Source: Cephalothrix simula (Eukaryota > Nemertea > Palaeonemertea > Archinemertea > Cephalotrichidae). From it: 10,968 nucleotides of DNA. The stretch lies in the NCBI GenBank assembly GCA_035591015.1, contig JAXIUW010211509.1, forward strand, positions 1-10,968, written 5' to 3'. Each line of letters opens with the position of its first letter. The first letter of the stretch is position 1. Below, in pieces: positions 1 through 6,000 of the stretch. A program made the translations under genes and the position numbers. A model generated the notes under the pieces. That model was not told the DNA's origin and did no database searches. It saw only the letters and a program-made list of their open reading frames with translations.

Positions 1-4
1 AAGG

Positions 5-56
5 ATGAATGGCTTAAATCAACAGAGTATGGGTTACATGTCTGTTCCAAGCGGAA
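5..56 (+). CDS. SPATA7: SPATA7-like exon 1 (N-terminus, start provisional)
   Basis: Codes for residues 1-17 plus the first base of codon 18. The frame is chosen because it joins exon 2 to give the family's YGP block. The other frame, AAG GAT GAA, meets a stop at 58-60. The donor at 57 is GTGAGT, a strong site. The ATG at 5 is the first in frame, and human SPATA7 also has only a short leader before YGP, so it is a reasonable start. The frame is open to the window edge, so the true start may lie further upstream. In-frame ATGs at 29 and 38 are alternatives. No promoter is visible. Confidence 0.7.
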
Positions 57-3000
57 GTGAGTTCAACTTTTATTTTCATCAATATAAATAAAGCATTCTT
101 AAAATCATGAATGATCATAATTTTGTTTATATTTTTGTTTATACATGCCGTACGGCTCATGCATGCTTTATTGGCATTAACAGCTATTTAGCCCGTTAAC
201 TTGTAAATTCATTTCATTATCATTTTCATTTTTAATTAATTTGTGATTGTTATATACGTACATGACTCTGTAGACACACGATCACACTTTGATATTGCAA
301 TCTTTCTTGAACTAAATATTATCTACCAATTCCATTATGATAAGCTTTTAATTCATAATTCCAGCTTACGGACCTGGAAAAATTACTACCCAATGCCTTG
401 TTCGGGACAACATGAATGCTCATTACAAAAAATTGAGCAAAGTCAAATGTAAGTAGGCCTATAAAAATAACTATCCAGTTATGGTATAAATATCTTCAAA
501 TAAAAATTTACCGAAATTTCGCCAGTATGAACTGCACAAGTATGAAACTGCGATATGTTTTAATTTCAGCATCTGTTGATTCCGGACCACCAAAGGCACT
601 TGCAACAAGTCAAAAAGGTTGGTTTGATTCTTTATTCTTTTCAACTTTGATTATAAATGATTGATTGATATTAGAATTAATATTAAGTTAAGATGGCTCA
701 GAGTTTGAATCTTTGACAATTAAAAACCAGACCTTCCCCCATTAAGAAAGTTTTTCTTGAATTATTACAATATATATTAACAAGAATTCATGGAAAGAAT
801 AGGCATCGCTTAGACATGTTAGATCTTTTATGTTTCGACCGAACAAGAAATAGAATTTCTTCGGGATTGTTCGCCTACCCTCAACACGATTATATCACTG
901 TTTATTTAGTAGCACGTTATTGAATTTATAAAGCAGCTGGTGTCTGGACTAAGCCGAAATGTAGTTTTATTTCTTGTGCGCCCGAAACATTGCACCTCCA
1001 TATCAAATGTATAGGCGTTGCTGATTCTTTCCAGGAATTCTTGGTATTAATTTCTTCTTGTTACCCCATGCATTTTTTGTATTTTCAGTACGTGATAGAA
1101 ACCGAAGAGAGGCTTTGAAAAGAGCTACTTCTCGTCAAGGAAGTGCCAATTCAAGTGCTCGTGCAAGTCCAAGAACTCCGGTAAATGATGTATGTATTTT
1201 CAATATACACAAATGGATGAAAAAATTGGATAAGGCACAGCTAGTAGTGAAATGTAAAAATTTCGGCCCCCGTCGAGATCTCCTAGAAGGGGCATTCGGA
1301 ACCCCTTAACCCTATACATTTTTGGAAAGAGCATAAAAAGTTACACACCATTTTAAATTTTTAGCCCCACCTGGTGGAGAGTTGTGGCGGAAAATGTGCA
1401 ATGAAATGTGCTATTCGAAAATAGCCTAAGTCCCACCTTTAGTGGTCGGATGTTAAGGGAACACCCCGAATCGTTCGACTTAGACAGAAACTAGTAGGTT
1501 GTTTGGCATATCAAGCATACTTAATGACCCAAATACCGGGTTTAGGTGCAAAACTGTCAACTGTCTGGATAAATTTGTTTCAAGGCTCATATGGGTTTTG
1601 GGTTCATATAACCTTTGAATGACCCCCACGGGTCACCTGGTAGTATTAGGAACCCAACATTTGCGTCATTTAGTATGCTTGATATGCCAAACAACCTATT
1701 TTAGCTAGTTATCATTCTGGTACCCCTCGCCTGGCTACCCAGAGTACTCAGGCGAGGGGTACCAGAATGGCTAGTTATACTATAACTCACCCGAACGATT
1801 CGGGGTGTTCCCTGAACATACCACTAAAAGTGGGACGTAGACTATTTTTAAATTTTTTGCACATTTTGCCCCACCACTGTACTCCCCACCAGGTGGGGCT
1901 AAAAATTTAAAAAACCCTCCCATGCTCTTTCCAAAAAGGTATAGGGTTGAGGGGTTCCGATGCCCCTTCTAGGAGATCTCGACGGAGGCCGAAATTTTTA
2001 GATTTCACGGTGCCTCATCCATTTGTGTACAACATAATAATTTCATACAGCATAAGAGATAAGTAGTTGCCTGTCTCCTGTTTGGGTTCTAGATATATGA
2101 AATGAAATGAAAAGTCATTGGATCTTTGCTATTTATCTCTAGAGTCAGGGTTCATATCCCATAGAGAAGGGGCTCATATAGAGTGCACTGAGCTCTTCGG
2201 GCGCTTTCGCAGTTCCTATTCTCTGTTCCAATTTTTTAACTCTGACCGAGCCACCCAGCATCTGCCACTCGCGATCAGTCGATAGTAAAGTTCGAACTTA
2301 CGCTAGCCATAAAGAAAGTTTTATGACATCATGACTCACCTAGTTCAGCACTTTTAACCATTAGACTAATGAATAACAACTTTTTCAATCAAGCCACCAC
2401 TCATTTTTGCCTTAAAAGAGTCTTAAGAAAAGAATTACCTATGAATGATTCGGTTACTGAATATGCGTATTTTTAAGTTTGTTATTTAATTTTTTCCAGG
2501 ATTATGGTGTTACGGACCCTTATTATGATCATTCTCAAAATCTTCGCCCTGCTTCTCGTGGTCCTATAAAAGCTAATCATAACATCGGAGTTAATATGGG
2601 AAATACTAATAATATGAACTATACTAGTGGATCAATGAACTACACTAGTGGTTCATTAAATTATACTGGTGGGTCCGTTAATTATAATAAGTTTGCTCGC
2701 GGTAATGACAGTATGAAATGCGGGAGTGGGTGCCCTCCCCCTAGTGCCGTGCTCAAAACGCAAGCAGGTGATATTTTGGACGATCATTGCTCTCAGTTTA
2801 CGGAGGCACGGCCCCACACACCTCGTACATTGAAGACAGATGTTAAATCTAGACTTAGTCAAACTAGAAATTATAATCCACCGCCCAAAAAATCTAAAGC
2901 CAAACCTTTATTCTCAACTAGTAGTAGTGATAAAGGAAAGACACAAGCGAGTTCAGAAGGTGATTTAATGTATGCTTCCATACAAAGTCGTGATTTTAAT

Positions 3001-6000
3001 AGGATAGGTTCTCACAGGGATGCAGGCGTCCCGAAATTAGACATTACAGCTGACCCTGATCAGCTCAACTGGATAAAGGATCAGGCGAATAAGGCTCAAT
3101 TAAGAAGCGGGAAGAAAAAACATCAAAATTTAGGTGATACTTGGCAGAGTCAACCAGAAGATGCTCAACAATGGAACGGAAATGTGACAACCAATAAGCA
3201 AAATTCAAATGAAGGATTTAATAAAAGTGGCCAATACGTTGATCCGTTAACACAAAGTGGAGAATACAATCAGTTGCGGTCAAGTGGAGGTTTCGAGTAC
3301 GTATAACAAAAATGTCATAGGCATTAAATTTTGAAATTCTGAAGTATTTGATCCTAATAAATTTTTTAAAAATTTCAGCTCAATTCTTGGGAGAACATCT
3401 AAGAGTAGGAAGATAAGTCAAACGTAAGTTTAAAAAGTACCGTGGTGTTTAAACTAGCGTTAAACGTCCATTAATGTCCAGGGTTTCATGTATTATGCAA
3501 ATTGCTCATTAGCGAATCGCAAAACCGCGAATCGCATGTCGCGTTTTCGCGTGTACGTGATTCGCGACTTGGGGATCTACATCTAGGTCTAGGTCAAATT
3601 TTCCATCTTATGGATACGCAACATGCAAATGCGAGACTTTTAGATTCGAGAATTGCGGATTCTCTAATGTGCGGATATGCTATTCGCGACTATATCTAGG
3701 TCTTGGTCAAATTTTACAAATTACGGATACGCAACATGCTAATATACGCGATTCGTGTGTTCTATGTGCAGATACGCAATATGCGATCAGCGACGTCGCC
3801 TATTCTTCAATATGTGGATACGCAAGTCGCTTATTCTTCAACCTGCGGATATGCGGCATGTTATGTTATATGATACTTCCGAAATGCATAAAGCACTGGA
3901 CAATGCCTCTAAACTCGGCCATGTAGAATAGAGGTTCCCTCACTTTCTTCTTGTCTGCTACGATTTATTTTGTTATAAACAAATCAAGTTGTAAAAAAAC
4001 TGAAGAAATAGAGAATAACAGATTTCATTTCTAAATGTATTTGAAAATTGAATAAATATACCGAAATTATGAGGACGTTAAGTGCCAGGGGGGACAGCGC
4101 GGCGGTACGGATGAAAGAGTATAGTCTATGATTATTGATTACAAACATTTCAAAGTCTTTTGTCTTATTTCCAACGGGCAGCTCGTAAGGGCCCATTTTA
4201 CACTTAGCCAGCGTCCTCGCAGCGTCATTCTAACGCGCTCATAAAAATGCTTAAGTCAGAAAACGTTCGGTGGTCGCCGAACAAATCTATCTCTGACGTC
4301 CTTACAGCATTCGAGTAACGCTCTTCCGGCCTCCTACCAGCCTTCTGGCAACTCGCCTTTAGCTAAAAAGTGATTGGCATGACCTAGATAAAACACAATG
4401 AAGGGATTTTTGTCCTTTTTCGCCGAGGGTGAAAGGTTCGAGTTTAACACGAGGAAGAGGCACTGAGGCAGAGGGGCAAGAGAAAGGCGGCCTATGATAG
4501 TGGTCAAGTAAAATACATAATTTATGTAATACATGTACTAGGATTTTTCATTTTCAAAATATGTATTTATGTAATACTAGGACGCATTTTTTCACCGAAA
4601 CGCGGTACAAGACCTCGAGGCGTGAGCTCTCCGTAGCAGGAGCCGACGGGCGCCACGAACGCCGTTTAATCACCGTCACGTACATCACCAAGCCTTCTAT
4701 ACCCCATTAAGGGAGCACTACTCACGTCAGGCGTCAGTATCAAACGCGGCACTTTTATATTTGGACTCCCTGTGTAATGTTCATGATTTTAATAATAATC
4801 GTTTTCAATTTCAGAGAAGATGAACTTAAGTATTTGGAATTCGTTAGTGATGTAACCAATGACGTATTACAAAGAGGATTATATACTAATAGGTTTGTAT
4901 AGCAAATAATATGTACTTGATTTTACGCATTGATATTTGTTTATCATGATTATATACGATATCCTATTGCCCTCGTACGTCTGAAAAGATATTGATTTTC
5001 AAATTCTTCTTTTATAAACTGGTGCATGTAAAATGCTTTTGTGTCAACATGTTGATCTGTAAAATTATATTTTATAATCCTAAGGTTTTGTACAGTGGAA
5101 TGTATGTTCTATTGTATAAATTTCTGTACGATTTTTGATCTTGTCTGTGTATACAATTTGATAAAAGCCTTAACCCTAGAGGCCCTGAGCTTTATGCGTT
5201 TCGCAAGTCACATATTGCTTGTCAAATCGCGTATCCGCATATTGGAGAATACGCGATTCGCGTATCCGCAAGTAGCTTTAGCATTAGCATATTGCGTATC
5301 TCTAAATTGAAAAATCGCGTACCTATAAATTGGAGAATATCGCCTATCCACATATTAGGAGATATGCGTTTTCTAGTATGCGCAAGCGCCGCAAGTCTCG
5401 TAAATTTTATGATTTAAATAGACCTAACTGCACTTGCGAGAGCTACTTTGTGGGTTCAAAAAACACCAGTAGCTCTGTACCGACGAAACCCATAGTGTGG
5501 ACCTCCTCGTTGGAAAATGCTTTGTGGAGTGTTTTAACCTATGTTTGTTTTTGCCTCACCAGAGCATTATTTCCTACCCCGCTGGGTTTATTTGTTAGTA
5601 CTGGATCTACCGTGTGGTAGTATGTCTGTATATCCATAAGTCGCGAATTTGACCAAGACCTAGCCTGACCTAGCTGTACATCTGCAAGTCGCAAAGCGAG
5701 AATTGCATATCCGCATAGTGGACACAAAATTGGCGTACCAAGGAGTCGCGCATTGCTTGTAGCGTATCCATAAATTGAAAAATTTGGCCAACTGTACATC
5801 CATAAAACACTTATTCGCATGTCGCGCATCCATTAGTTGCAAAAGATCAAGACCTCTGAGATGTACATCCGCAAGTCGCGATTCACGTATCCGCACACTG
5901 AAGAATACGCGACATGCATATCCGCGAATCGCGTATCCGCACTGTGGAGAATACGCGACGTGCTTGTAGTCGTGATTAGCGATTAGCGGTTCTGCGAATG

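Larger units (their letters stand above)
1208..2027. mobile_element. Foldback / MITE-like element with long nested inverted repeats
   Basis: The left arm (1208-1477) pairs with the right arm (1792-2027) as a long imperfect inverted repeat. Matching blocks include CACAAATGGATGA at the ends, GAGATCTCCTAGAAGGGGC, AGCCCCACCTGGTGG and ACACCCCGAATCGTTCG. Between the arms are two more inverted repeats: 1495-1545 with 1648-1698 (26 bp of it perfect), and 1714-1733 with 1749-1768 (20 bp perfect, 15-nt loop). TA flanks both outer ends (1206-1207 and 2028-2029), as expected for a TA target duplication of Tc1/mariner-like non-autonomous elements. There is no transposase frame. I do not recognise a named family. 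The left arm has a small extra segment near 1221-1245 that the right arm lacks. Confidence 0.8.
1181..2499 (+). other. intron 4 (1319 nt) hosting a foldback element
   Basis: Donor GTAAAT, acceptor TTTTTTCCAG with a strong pyrimidine tract. Roughly 60 percent of it is the foldback element at 1208-2027, which begins 27 nt after the donor. The remainder (2030-2499) is AT-rich with a weak tRNA-like stretch on the minus strand near 2281-2370. Confidence 0.8.
3424..4814 (+). other. intron 6 (1391 nt)
   Basis: Donor GTAAGT, acceptor AATTTCAG. It contains repeat cluster 1 (about 3505-3865), a quiet AT-rich part, then a CpG-richer stretch (about 4080-4760) with a small hairpin at 4265-4282 and a direct repeat at 4521-4582. 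No supported gene. The open frames seen here are chance frames in repeat DNA. Confidence 0.8.

Noticed and set aside
243-452. Open frame overlapping exon 2
   Set aside because: It reads exon 2 out of register. The register used matches SPATA7 and links exons 1 and 3 in phase.
1058-1309. Continuous 83-codon gene at exon 4
   Set aside because: It is exon 4 with intron sequence on both sides. Acceptor and donor positions agree with the SPATA7 alignment.
3502-3926. Open frames in intron 6 with similar peptides (LGLGQI..., DTQHAN)
   Set aside because: The peptide similarity comes from the CpG-rich DNA repeat, and comparable peptides appear on the opposite strand in intron 7.
4360-4450. Possible Pol III promoter or SINE (TAGCTAAAA...TTGG with GGTTCGAG)
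   Set aside because: The B-box-like word matches only partly, no tRNA fold forms, and the A box is poor.
5539-5896. Reverse-strand open frames in intron 7
   Set aside because: They are the same repeat read in inverted orientation, with no gene-like features.
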